Source: an uncultured Bacteroidota bacterium
GTDB lineage: Bacteria; Bacteroidota; Bacteroidia; Chitinophagales; Chitinophagaceae
Length of the DNA stretch: 25,580 bases
Direction: 5' to 3'
Assembly: GCA_903944755.1 (NCBI GenBank)
Contig: CAJATB010000161.1
Location: 1-25,580, forward strand
Under the pieces are notes generated by a model. The model was not told the DNA's origin, searched no databases, and saw only the letters and a list, made by a program, of their open reading frames with translations. This document shows, one piece after another, positions 1 to 8,691 of the stretch (within the stretch, counting starts at the first letter, position 1; every line of letters starts with the position of its first letter). Position numbers and translations under genes: made by a program.

Positions 1-20
1 AAAAACCTGAATAAATAATA

Positions 21-2132
21 ATGGACGTAAAACGCGACATATTATGGAGGGTTTATTTAAGTTATATACTAGTAATAATAGTATGTATTGCTATTTTAGG
101 TAAAGCGTTTTATATACAACAAGTTCAAGGGAAGTACTGGAGGGGGTTAAGTGATAGTTTGCATCAACGTATAGTTGATATACCTGCAGCAAGAGGGACT
201 ATTTATAGTGAAGATGGTCAAATGTTAAGTACTAACATTCCTCAATTTGATATTTATATTGATTTTAGAGTAAAGCCATTACACGAAAAAAAGGGTAAAA
301 TATTTAGAGAAAATATTGATTCACTTTCTTTAGCCTGAGCTAGTTTATTTAAGGATCAAGCGCCCGAAAAATATAAAGATGCTTTAACAAAGGCTTTTGA
401 AAATAAAGAGGCCAACTACGAGTTAAGAAAAAAAATTAGCTATCCGCAATATTTATTATTAGCTAAATTCCCTTTATTTAAATTGGGGCGTTACAAGAGT
501 GGTATGATAGCGCAGGAAAAGAATATTCGCTTGAACCCTTATGAGAATATTGGATACAGGACTATTGGTTTGGCTAGGGATCAAAATAAGGTTGGATTAG
601 AAATGTCTTATGATACCGTATTAAATGGCCGCAATGGTCGCCAATTAGTAAGGGCAATTGCAGGTGGTGTGACAGTGCCAGTAGAAGAAGGAGCATTCGA
701 AATTGAACCCGAAACAGGAAAAGATATTGTTAGCACATTAGATGTATTCATTCAAGAAGTTACTGAAAATGCATTAATGAAGATGATGATAAAGAACGAG
801 GCGCAGAATGGGGTAGCGATGGTGATGGAAGTGAAGACTGGGAAAATTAAAGCCATTGCCAATTTGGGTAAAATAAGAGAAGGGGTTTACAGAGAAGATT
901 TGAATTACTCAATGACGCCAACTGAGCCAGGTTCAACCTTTAAATTAGTAACATTATTGTCGGCATTAGAGGATGGGAAAGTAACATTGAATTCTACAGT
1001 AGATTTAGAGGGAGGTACATGGAGAGTCGCTAATCAAACCGTGTATGATTCTGAAAAACATGGCAAGCATCAAGCAACTGTTTTAGAAGCTTTCGAGGAA
1101 AGTTCGAATGTAGGTATGGCTAAAATTGCCATGGAACACTATAATAATAATGTTGATGCATATTTTAAGCATTTAACCAAGCTAAGGTTAGATTCTACTT
1201 CAGGACTTGATTTAATGGGAGAACAAAAACCAAGAATTGTAAAACCAGGAAGTAGGTTATGGGGGCCAACAACATTGCCTTGGATGGCTTTTGGTTATAA
1301 TATTGAAATAGCTCCAATTCAAACCTTGAATTTGTACAACGCCATTGCTAATAATGGAGTAATGATGAAGCCTTATTTGGTGAATTCAATTCAAGAAGAA
1401 GGTAAAGTAATAAAAAACTTTCTACCTAAAGTATATAATGCACAATTATGCAAGCCAACAACTATAAGAGACTTACGCATTGCATTAGAAGGTGTTTGTA
1501 TAAATGGAACGGCTAGAAAGTTATTTGCAAATAGCTTATATAAAGTAGCAGGAAAGACAGGCACGGCATTAGTCGCTAATGGTAATAAAGGATACGCGGA
1601 TAAAATTTACCAGTCTTCATTTGCTGGCTATTTCCCTGCCGAAAATCCACAATATACAATCGTAGTTATTATAAAAAACAAACCACATGCCGCTAATTTT
1701 TATGGTGGTTCTGTGGCGGGTCCTGTATTTAAAGAAATTAGCGATAGGTTATATTCAACTTATATTCAGAATAAATTAAATATTGCGCCAGTAGTACATT
1801 TAAAAGATAGCCAAGTTTTTAATTATTCAATTTCTAAAATGTCTTTAAAAACTATTGCTAAGCAGTTGTCACTTACTTATCAGGATTCTTCATTGAGTAA
1901 CGATTGGGTTAGTATGCAGGGTGCTGGGCATGTCTTAAAAGCAGGGCAGCAGGTTATATCGGATACTACCATGCCCAATATTACTGGTATGAAATTGCAA
2001 GATGCTTTATGGTTATGTGAAAAGAAAGGGCTAGTAGTTAGCTGTGTTGGAAGAGGTAAAGTAGTGAAACAAAGTATTGTTCAGGGACAGTATATTCAAA
2101 AAGGGCAACAAATTCAAATTGAATTAAACTAA
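21..2132 (+). CDS. ftsI: FtsI, septal peptidoglycan transpeptidase (PBP2/3 class B) with PASTA domain, interrupted by an in-frame TGA
   Basis: Class B penicillin-binding protein that cross-links septal peptidoglycan, partner of FtsW. The frame runs from ATG 21 to TAA 2132 (703 codons plus stop) and is broken only by TGA at codon 106. Seen: one N-terminal membrane segment (about residues 11-31), the RGTIYSEDG dimerisation-domain motif (58-66), the catalytic SxxK motif S305-T-F-K308, SxN at S361-S-N363, KTG at 512-514, and one C-terminal PASTA domain (about 651-703). Sequence on both sides of the TGA reads as continuous FtsI; codons 107-154 give ordinary pedestal-domain sequence (begins ASLFKDQAPEKY). 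The only restart in frame before the catalytic domain is a TTG at 483, lacking membrane anchor and pedestal, so a functional short product is unlikely. It is the first complete gene of the dcw cluster and overlaps murE by one base. The identity is secure; whether the gene is intact in the cell is not. Confidence 0.93.
336..338 (+). other. In-frame TGA within ftsI
   Basis: Codon 106 of the ftsI frame is TGA, flanked by GCC and GCT. A single-base change would give TTA (Leu, a common codon here, yielding SLALASLF) or TGT/TGC (Cys). No other gene in the window has an internal stop, and tryptophan is written TGG in the genes read here. A point mutation or base-call error is the simplest reading; recoding or readthrough cannot be excluded from sequence alone. 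Confidence 0.95.
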
Positions 2133-3595
2133 TGAAAGCATTACAATCTATATTATTTGGTGTTGCACTTCGTGAAGTAGCGGGCAATACTAAGCAAGAA
2201 ATAAATGACATTCAAATTGATTCAAGAAAAGTAACGCCAGGTTGTGTATTTGTTGCTATTAGAGGCGCACAAGTGGATGGACACGATTTTATAGAAACGG
2301 CTATTGAGAAAGGGGCAACTGTAATTGTTTGTGAAGAAATGCCTGGTTTGGCGCTGCCACGTGTAACGTATCTTGTGGTTGAAAATACAAATGAAGCGGT
2401 TGCTATAATGGCACACCAATTTCACGACGAGCCGTCAACAAAAATGAAATTAGTAGGGGTGACAGGAACGAATGGCAAGACCACCGTAGCTACACTTTTA
2501 TTTAAATTATTTTCTGAATTAGGATATACCTGTGGCCTTATAAGTACAGTGGAAAATCATATAGGCAATACCATTGTTCCAGCTACACATACTACGCCTG
2601 ACGCAATACAACTAAATGCATTATTGTATAAAATGGTAAAAGCTGGTTGTACGCATGTTTTTATGGAAGTAAGCAGTCATGCAATTCATCAACATAGAAT
2701 AACTGGTTTACATTTTATTGGTGGGGCGTTTACCAATATCACACATGATCATTTGGACTATCACCATACTTTCGAAGCTTACTTAGAAGCTAAAAAAGCT
2801 TTTTTTGATCAATTATCAACTGATGCATTTGCTTTGACAAATTTGGATGACAAAAATGGCGAGCAAATAATAGCCAATACAAGGGCGAAGAAATTAACTT
2901 ACGCTTTACATGCTCCTGCTAACTACAAAGGTAAAATTTTAGAAAATCAATTGACTGGATTAGTCATGATAGTGAATAATATTGAAGTGCATTGTCGTTT
3001 AATAGGCACTTTTAATGCATATAATTTTTTAGCTGTATATGGAGTAGCCATTCAGTTGGGAGAAAACTCAGCATCGGTGTTAACTATATTAAGTGCTTTG
3101 ACAGGTGCTGAAGGAAGGTTTGATTATATTATTAGCAAGCAAAATATTATTGGTATTGTTGACTATGCACATACCCCTGATGCATTAGAAAATGTTTTGA
3201 CAACTATTGCTAAATTAAGAAAAGGAGGAGAAGATGTAATCACCGTGGTGGGTTGCGGCGGAGACAGGGATAAGACTAAGCGACCAATTATGGCTCAGGT
3301 GGCATGTGATTTAAGTACAAGAGTTTTTTTAACCAGTGACAATCCCCGTTCAGAAGACCCTAATGAAATTATTAAGGACATGGAGCAAGGGTTAACGAGT
3401 GCTGCAAAAAGAAAATATATCAATATTGTCGACAGAAAAGAAGCAATAAAAGCTGCAGTAAGTTTTGCAAAGCCAGGAGATATCATATTAGTTGCAGGGA
3501 AAGGCCATGAGAAATACCAAGATATAAAAGGGGTGAAGCATGATTTTGATGATAAAGCCATTTTAAAAAATTTATTCAACGAATTCGAAAAATAA
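2132..3595 (+). CDS. murE: MurE, UDP-MurNAc-L-Ala-D-Glu:meso-diaminopimelate ligase
   Basis: Cytoplasmic ATP-dependent ligase that adds the third amino acid to the peptidoglycan stem peptide. At 487 aa it has normal family length. The ATP-binding loop TGTNGKTT is at residues 111-118. The DNPR motif at D403-R406 is the family signature for meso-diaminopimelate rather than lysine, so the wall should be of the DAP type, as expected for Bacteroidota. The ATG shares its A with the ftsI TAA (taATG), indicating translational coupling to ftsI. Coupling matters here because the premature TGA in ftsI, if real, could be polar on this essential gene. mraY follows after 6 nt. Confidence 0.97.
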   Translation: MKALQSILFGVALREVAGNTKQEINDIQIDSRKVTPGCVFVAIRGAQVDGHDFIETAIEKGATVIVCEEMPGLALPRVTYLVVENTNEAVAIMAHQFHDEPSTKMKLVGVTGTNGKTTVATLLFKLFSELGYTCGLISTVENHIGNTIVPATHTTPDAIQLNALLYKMVKAGCTHVFMEVSSHAIHQHRITGLHFIGGAFTNITHDHLDYHHTFEAYLEAKKAFFDQLSTDAFALTNLDDKNGEQIIANTRAKKLTYALHAPANYKGKILENQLTGLVMIVNNIEVHCRLIGTFNAYNFLAVYGVAIQLGENSASVLTILSALTGAEGRFDYIISKQNIIGIVDYAHTPDALENVLTTIAKLRKGGEDVITVVGCGGDRDKTKRPIMAQVACDLSTRVFLTSDNPRSEDPNEIIKDMEQGLTSAAKRKYINIVDRKEAIKAAVSFAKPGDIILVAGKGHEKYQDIKGVKHDFDDKAILKNLFNEFEK

Positions 3596-3601
3596 CCCAG
3601 T

Positions 3602-4915
3602 ATGCTGTATCAATTATTTTCTTGGTTAGATCAAACATTTAATATCCCGGGCTTGGGAGCATTTCAATTTTTGACGTTCAGAATTGCAATGGCAATATTA
3701 TTATCCTTGTTTATTGCAACAGTATATGGTAAAAAAATGATTATTTTTTTACAGCATAAACAAATTGGCGAAAGTGTAAGAGAACTAGGGTTAGCAGGAG
3801 AACAACAAAAAAAGGGAACACCCACAATGGGCGGTATCATTATTTTGATGAGTATATTAATACCTACTTTGTTGTTTGCTAATTTGGACAAAGTGTATAT
3901 CCGTTTAATGATATTATGTACTGTTTGGTTAGGGTTAATAGGTTTTCTTGATGATTACTTTAAAATAAGAGCAAGGAAAGAGGCTATTAGCAAAGGGGAG
4001 TCCTATAAAAAACAAAATAGTGATGGCTTAGCTGGAATTTCCAAAATAATTGGACAGGTTGGTTTAGGTATTATTATTGGTGTTACACTTTACTTTAGTA
4101 ATTCAGTAACAGTGGAAAGAGAAATAGTATCCACTTCGGTGAATGCGAGTTTGGCAAAAGGAGAAAAAGTGGCTAAAGGGGCTAACGTAGTGGTAAGGGT
4201 AATTAATGGCGAGGAAAGGAGATTCGTAAAAGTTAAAACGCCTATTACAACAATCCCATTTGTAAAAAATCATGAATTTAATTATAGCAAATTAATTAGC
4301 TGGATGGGCCCTGGTGCAGACAAGTACACTTGGATTGTATATATATTAGTTGTCACTTTTATAATTACCGCTGTTTCTAATGGCGCAAATATTACAGATG
4401 GTTTAGATGGCTTGGCAGCAGGCGTTAGCGCAATAATTGGGGCTGCATTAGGGGTATTTGTTTATGTAAGTGGTAACTATGTATTTGCCGATTATTTGAA
4501 CGTAATGTATATCCCTAATTTAGGAGAACTATCCATGTTTGTAGGCGCATTTGTTGGAGCATGTATTGGATTTTTATGGTATAATGCTTACCCTGCTCAA
4601 GTTTTTATGGGTGATACAGGGAGCTTAGCACTAGGTGGTATCATTGCTTCATTGGCAATTATTGTGCGAAAAGAATTATTGATTCCTATTTTCTGTGGCG
4701 TATTCTTAATTGAAAATTTAAGTGTGATAATTCAAGTTGGTTATTTTAAGTATACAAAGAAAAAATTCGGGGAAGGAAGGAGAGTGTTTTTAATGAGTCC
4801 CTTACACCACCATTACCAAAAGAAAGGGTTCCATGAAAGTAAAATAGCAGTCCGTTTTTGGATTATCACCATTTTATTAGTAGTTACTTCTATTCTAACA
4901 CTAAAAACACGATAA
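3602..4915 (+). CDS. mraY: MraY, phospho-MurNAc-pentapeptide translocase
   Basis: Integral membrane enzyme that moves phospho-MurNAc-pentapeptide from UDP to undecaprenyl phosphate, making lipid I. Signature residues are present: DDYFK (D117, D118), the NITDGLDG loop with D266 and D269, GDTGS at 337-341 and the HHH motif at 402-404. At 437 aa it is well above the roughly 360 aa of the E. coli enzyme. Most of the excess lies at about residues 165-235, a hydrophilic beta-rich stretch (around AKGEKVAKGANVVVRV) between two membrane helices; by comparison with E. coli topology this loop should be periplasmic. A longer MraY is usual in Bacteroidota. murD starts 3 nt after its stop. Confidence 0.96.
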   Translation: MLYQLFSWLDQTFNIPGLGAFQFLTFRIAMAILLSLFIATVYGKKMIIFLQHKQIGESVRELGLAGEQQKKGTPTMGGIIILMSILIPTLLFANLDKVYIRLMILCTVWLGLIGFLDDYFKIRARKEAISKGESYKKQNSDGLAGISKIIGQVGLGIIIGVTLYFSNSVTVEREIVSTSVNASLAKGEKVAKGANVVVRVINGEERRFVKVKTPITTIPFVKNHEFNYSKLISWMGPGADKYTWIVYILVVTFIITAVSNGANITDGLDGLAAGVSAIIGAALGVFVYVSGNYVFADYLNVMYIPNLGELSMFVGAFVGACIGFLWYNAYPAQVFMGDTGSLALGGIIASLAIIVRKELLIPIFCGVFLIENLSVIIQVGYFKYTKKKFGEGRRVFLMSPLHHHYQKKGFHESKIAVRFWIITILLVVTSILTLKTR

Positions 4916-4918
4916 GTA

Positions 4919-6259
4919 TTGGCAAAGAAATTAGTCATATTAGGGGCAGGCGAAAGTGGTATAGGAACTGCTTTATTAGCTAAGCAAAAAGGGTACGATG
5001 TATTCGTTTCAGATGCTAGTGCAATAAAGCCTATTTATCAAAAAGAATTGGAAGACAGTGCAATCCCTTTTGAGTCTGGATCACATAGTGTTGAAAGAAT
5101 ATTGGCGGCGGATGAAGTAATGAAAAGCCCAGGTATCCCGGAAAAGAACGAATTGGTGAAACAAATTCGTGCTAAAGGTATTCCGGTGGTAAGTGAAATT
5201 GAATTTGGATTCAGGTACAAGGGCGAAAGCAAAATTGCGGCAATTACAGGCAGTAATGGAAAAACTACAACTACTTCTTTGCTATACCATATATGCAAAC
5301 TAGCGGAACAAGATGTTGCAATGGTAGGCAATATTGGATTTTCTTTTGCAAGACAAATAGCAGTAGCACCTAAAGCACTTTACATCATTGAAGTAAGTTC
5401 TTATCAATTAGATGACATCAATTATTTCAAGCCAGATATCGCCATTTTATTAAATATTACGGAGGATCATTTAGACAGATACGACTATAAATTCGAAAAC
5501 TATATTAAAAGCAAGTTGCGCATTATTGAAAACCAAACTGCCAACGATTATTTTATTTACTGCATTGACGACGAAGTAATCGTGAAACAATTAGAACTAC
5601 TAACTATACATACTAACCCATTACCATTTTCTATGAAACAAGAAGTTAAAAAAGGAGGCTACATCAAGAACGACCAAATGATGATTAAAATCCAAGAAGA
5701 ACGCGTTACCATGAGTATTTATGATTTTGCCTTAAAGGGAAAACATAATGCATACAACACTATGGCAGCAAGTATCGCAGCAACCACTTTAGGTATTAGG
5801 AAAGAAAAAATCCGTGAAGCAGTAAGTAATTTCCATAACCTAGAACACAGAATGGAATTTGTTGCTACTGTCCGCGGTGTAGATTTTATAAACGACAGTA
5901 AAGCAACAAATGTTAACAGTACTTGGTATGCATTAGAAAGTATGCAAAAGCCAACAGTGCTAATTTTAGGCGGTGTTGATAAAGGCAATGACTATGAATT
6001 GCTAGCTGATTTAGTAAAAGAAAAAGTTAAAGCAATTGTTTGTATGGGTACAGACAATAAAAAAATTATCGAATTTTTTAAGGATAAGGTAGCTACTATT
6101 ATTGAAGCGGATAGCGCAAAAAAAGCGGTTAATGCTTCCTTCAAATTAGCAGAAAAGGGTGACGTGGTAATAATGAGCCCAGCATGTGCAAGTTTTGATT
6201 TGTTTAAGAATTATGAGGATAGAGGACGTCAATTTAAAGAGAGTGTAAAAGAACTTTAA
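4919..6259 (+). CDS. murD: MurD, UDP-MurNAc-L-alanine:D-glutamate ligase
   Basis: Cytoplasmic ligase adding D-glutamate to UDP-MurNAc-L-Ala. The N-terminal Rossmann-like GAGESGIG lies at residues 9-16 and the ATP loop TGSNGKTT at about 110-117; 446 aa is typical. The start is TTG at 4919. The in-frame mraY stop is just upstream at 4913-4915 and no ATG lies between it and the conserved N-terminal glycine motif; the first in-frame ATG (residue 68) would delete the nucleotide-binding fold. TTG is therefore the decided start, and translation probably depends on ribosomes finishing mraY. ftsW begins 3 nt after the stop. Confidence 0.95.
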   Translation: MAKKLVILGAGESGIGTALLAKQKGYDVFVSDASAIKPIYQKELEDSAIPFESGSHSVERILAADEVMKSPGIPEKNELVKQIRAKGIPVVSEIEFGFRYKGESKIAAITGSNGKTTTTSLLYHICKLAEQDVAMVGNIGFSFARQIAVAPKALYIIEVSSYQLDDINYFKPDIAILLNITEDHLDRYDYKFENYIKSKLRIIENQTANDYFIYCIDDEVIVKQLELLTIHTNPLPFSMKQEVKKGGYIKNDQMMIKIQEERVTMSIYDFALKGKHNAYNTMAASIAATTLGIRKEKIREAVSNFHNLEHRMEFVATVRGVDFINDSKATNVNSTWYALESMQKPTVLILGGVDKGNDYELLADLVKEKVKAIVCMGTDNKKIIEFFKDKVATIIEADSAKKAVNASFKLAEKGDVVIMSPACASFDLFKNYEDRGRQFKESVKEL

Positions 6260-6262
6260 AAT

Positions 6263-7579
6263 ATGTTTAACGAAACCACTGATAAATTATTTTCGCAGAT
6301 GCCTTCTATAGGAGGCATGAAAGAGCATTTGGACCAAAGAACAAGAGGGGATAAATACATATGGGGGTTAGTCATTGTATTGTCACTTATTTCAATTCTT
6401 GTGGTGTATAGTGCAACAGGTTCGTTAGCGTATAAAATGTATCGTGGTAACACTAGTGTTTATTTGTTCAAGCAAGTTATATTCACGCTTATAGGTTTAC
6501 TAGTCATTTTCGCATTACATAGGGTTAATTACACCGTGTTTTCTCGTATTGCCACTATATTATTTGCCTTGTCAGTTCCACTGTTAATTTATACATTATT
6601 TTTCGGAGCAAAAATTAACGAGGGAAGTAGATGGATTAAATTACCAATTATTAATTTAACTATTCAGAGTAGTGATGTGGCAAAGTTGGCTTTATTCATG
6701 TATATATCAAAAGTGTTGAGCAAGAAGCAGGCGGTGATTAAAGATTTCAAGAATGGTTTTTGGCCAGTACTTTGGCCGGTATTATTAATTTGCGCTTTAA
6801 TAATGCCTGCGAATTTATCAAATGCTTTATTAACAGGTGCTACTTCGCTTTTATTAATGTTTATTGGAAGGGTTAGTTTTAAACATATTATGTTAACAAT
6901 AGTAGTGGCCATGATACCAGTAGCTATTATTATAAGTGTCGCCATGGCTACGCATTCTAGTAAAAGTGAAGAAGGGAAACCTGTTGTTGCTGAAAAAATG
7001 AAAAGTTTTGGGCGTTTTGGTACTTGGGTAAATAGGGTACAAGATTTTATGTATGCTAGTGACAATGAAGTGCCTTACCAGGTACAACAAGCTAAAATTG
7101 CCATTGCGAATGGAGGTATTTTTATGGGTTTAGGACCAGGAAATAGTCAACAACGAAATTTCTTACCACAAGCATACAATGACTTTATATATGCGGTTAT
7201 AATTGAAGAATATGGTTTATTGGGAGGTGCGTTTATTATATTCATTTATTTAGTTTTTTTATTTAGATGCATAAGAATTTTCAGACGCTGTCCTTACGCT
7301 TTTGGTGCTTTTTTGGCTTTAGGATTAAGCTTTACTTTAATTATTCAAGCGGTTGCAAATATGGCCGTAAATGTGAATATTGTTCCGGTGACTGGGGTTA
7401 CGTTGCCTTTAGTAAGTATGGGAGGAAGCTCGTTTATTTTTACGTGTTGTTCTATAGGATTAATATTAAGTGTGGCTAGGAATGTGGAGCAAATTGAAGG
7501 TAATGCTCCTGTTGAAACAGATATTGAAATACCAACTGAAACAGAATCAATAAATAATGGGGTACAACCAACAGCATAA
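6263..7579 (+). CDS. ftsW: FtsW, SEDS-family septal peptidoglycan glycosyltransferase
   Basis: Polytopic SEDS protein that polymerises lipid II at the septum together with FtsI. At 438 aa it shows about ten hydrophobic segments after a hydrophilic N-terminal stretch of some 40 residues, and the characteristic late-loop sequence GLGPGNSQQRNFLPQAYNDF followed by IIEEYGLLGG. The C-terminus is hydrophilic and acidic (ETDIEIPTETES) and should be cytoplasmic. The last 23 nt overlap the start of murG in another frame. Identity as FtsW rather than RodA rests on the dcw location, since the two share the family motifs. Confidence 0.94.
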   Translation: MFNETTDKLFSQMPSIGGMKEHLDQRTRGDKYIWGLVIVLSLISILVVYSATGSLAYKMYRGNTSVYLFKQVIFTLIGLLVIFALHRVNYTVFSRIATILFALSVPLLIYTLFFGAKINEGSRWIKLPIINLTIQSSDVAKLALFMYISKVLSKKQAVIKDFKNGFWPVLWPVLLICALIMPANLSNALLTGATSLLLMFIGRVSFKHIMLTIVVAMIPVAIIISVAMATHSSKSEEGKPVVAEKMKSFGRFGTWVNRVQDFMYASDNEVPYQVQQAKIAIANGGIFMGLGPGNSQQRNFLPQAYNDFIYAVIIEEYGLLGGAFIIFIYLVFLFRCIRIFRRCPYAFGAFLALGLSFTLIIQAVANMAVNVNIVPVTGVTLPLVSMGGSSFIFTCCSIGLILSVARNVEQIEGNAPVETDIEIPTETESINNGVQPTA

Positions 7580-8672
7580 ACAATTACGCATCATTATAGC
7601 AGGTGGTGGCACAGGAGGACATATCTTTCCTGCAATTGCTGTTGCGCAAGCTATTCAAAAAATACAACCCGATGCAGCAATACTGTTTGTAGGGGCTAAC
7701 GGTAAGATGGAAATGGAAAAAGTGCCACAAGTAGGTTTTGAAATTAAAGGGTTAACTATTGCAGGATTAAATAGAACAAATATATTTAAGAATATTACGC
7801 TTCCATTTAAACTAGTTAAAAGTTTTTTTCAGGTGCGAAAAATATTTGCATCCTTTAAACCAAATGCAGTATTTGGCGTTGGGGGTTATAGTAGTTTCCC
7901 AGTATTAAAATTTGCACAAGCAAAATCAATTCCAACTTTTATTCATGAATCAAATGCTTTTGCCGGTAAATCAAACCAATGGTTGGCCGAGCATGCAACT
8001 AAAATATTTACTGGAGCAAAAGGCATGGAGCAATTTTTTCCTGCTTGTAAAATAATTGTAACAGGTAACCCGATCAGAAAAAATATTGTCGACGCACCTT
8101 ATTCTAAAGAAGCAGCATTATTGCAATTTGGATTATTGCCTTCAAGAAAAACAATATTAATTATCGGAGGAAGCTTGGGTGCAAAGTCAATTAATGCCGC
8201 AATACAAAATGGCTTGCCTGAGTTGCTTAAAAATGATATACAATTAATTTGGCAAACAGGTAAGCCCGGCGCATCGGCTTATTTAAAAGCAGCCGCAGCT
8301 TTTCCAAATGTATATGTGAGTTCCTTTATTGACGATATGAGTGCTGCCTATACAGCGGCGGATATTGTAGTTAGCAGGTCGGGTGCAATGGCTGTTGCTG
8401 AAATAAGTGTAACCGGTAAGGTAGGCGTTTTTGTACCATACCCATTTGCTGCAGAGGATCATCAAACATTTAATGCAATGCAATTAGTGAATAAGGGTGC
8501 AGCTTTAATTGTTAAGGACAACCAAGTGAATGAGCAACTGATAAGTACTTTATTGTCCTTAATAAAGGACGAGCAAAGAATGAATACTATTAAACAACAA
8601 CTACAACAATTTGCATTATTAAATGCAGATAACTTAATTGCGGAGCAAATTATTCAACACACTCAAAAGTAA
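7557..8672 (+). CDS. murG: MurG, lipid II synthase (GlcNAc transferase)
   Basis: Peripheral membrane GT28 glycosyltransferase that adds GlcNAc to lipid I to form lipid II on the cytoplasmic face. The glycine-rich loop GGGTGGH is at residues 16-22; the second-domain UDP-sugar binding sequences GGSLGAKSIN and RSGAMAVAE are present, and 371 aa is normal. The ATG at 7557 lies inside the end of ftsW; no later in-frame ATG precedes the essential glycine loop, so the 23-nt overlap is real. It sits between FtsW and MurC as in many dcw clusters. Confidence 0.96.
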   Translation: MGYNQQHKQLRIIIAGGGTGGHIFPAIAVAQAIQKIQPDAAILFVGANGKMEMEKVPQVGFEIKGLTIAGLNRTNIFKNITLPFKLVKSFFQVRKIFASFKPNAVFGVGGYSSFPVLKFAQAKSIPTFIHESNAFAGKSNQWLAEHATKIFTGAKGMEQFFPACKIIVTGNPIRKNIVDAPYSKEAALLQFGLLPSRKTILIIGGSLGAKSINAAIQNGLPELLKNDIQLIWQTGKPGASAYLKAAAAFPNVYVSSFIDDMSAAYTAADIVVSRSGAMAVAEISVTGKVGVFVPYPFAAEDHQTFNAMQLVNKGAALIVKDNQVNEQLISTLLSLIKDEQRMNTIKQQLQQFALLNADNLIAEQIIQHTQK

Positions 8673-8691
8673 AATAGTTAAAAAACTAAGC

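Noticed and set aside
1..20. 3' end of the gene before ftsI
   Set aside because: Only 20 bases are visible. Stops at 12-14 and 16-18 fit two different frames; an FtsL-like gene is expected here but cannot be supported.
336..400. Selenocysteine insertion at the ftsI TGA
   Set aside because: No convincing bacterial SECIS-like hairpin directly follows the TGA, and the position is a non-catalytic residue of the pedestal region.
483..2132. A separate shorter PBP gene starting at TTG 483
   Set aside because: The start is internal to conserved FtsI sequence, has no anchor or secretion signal, and is in the same frame as the upstream part; it is one gene.
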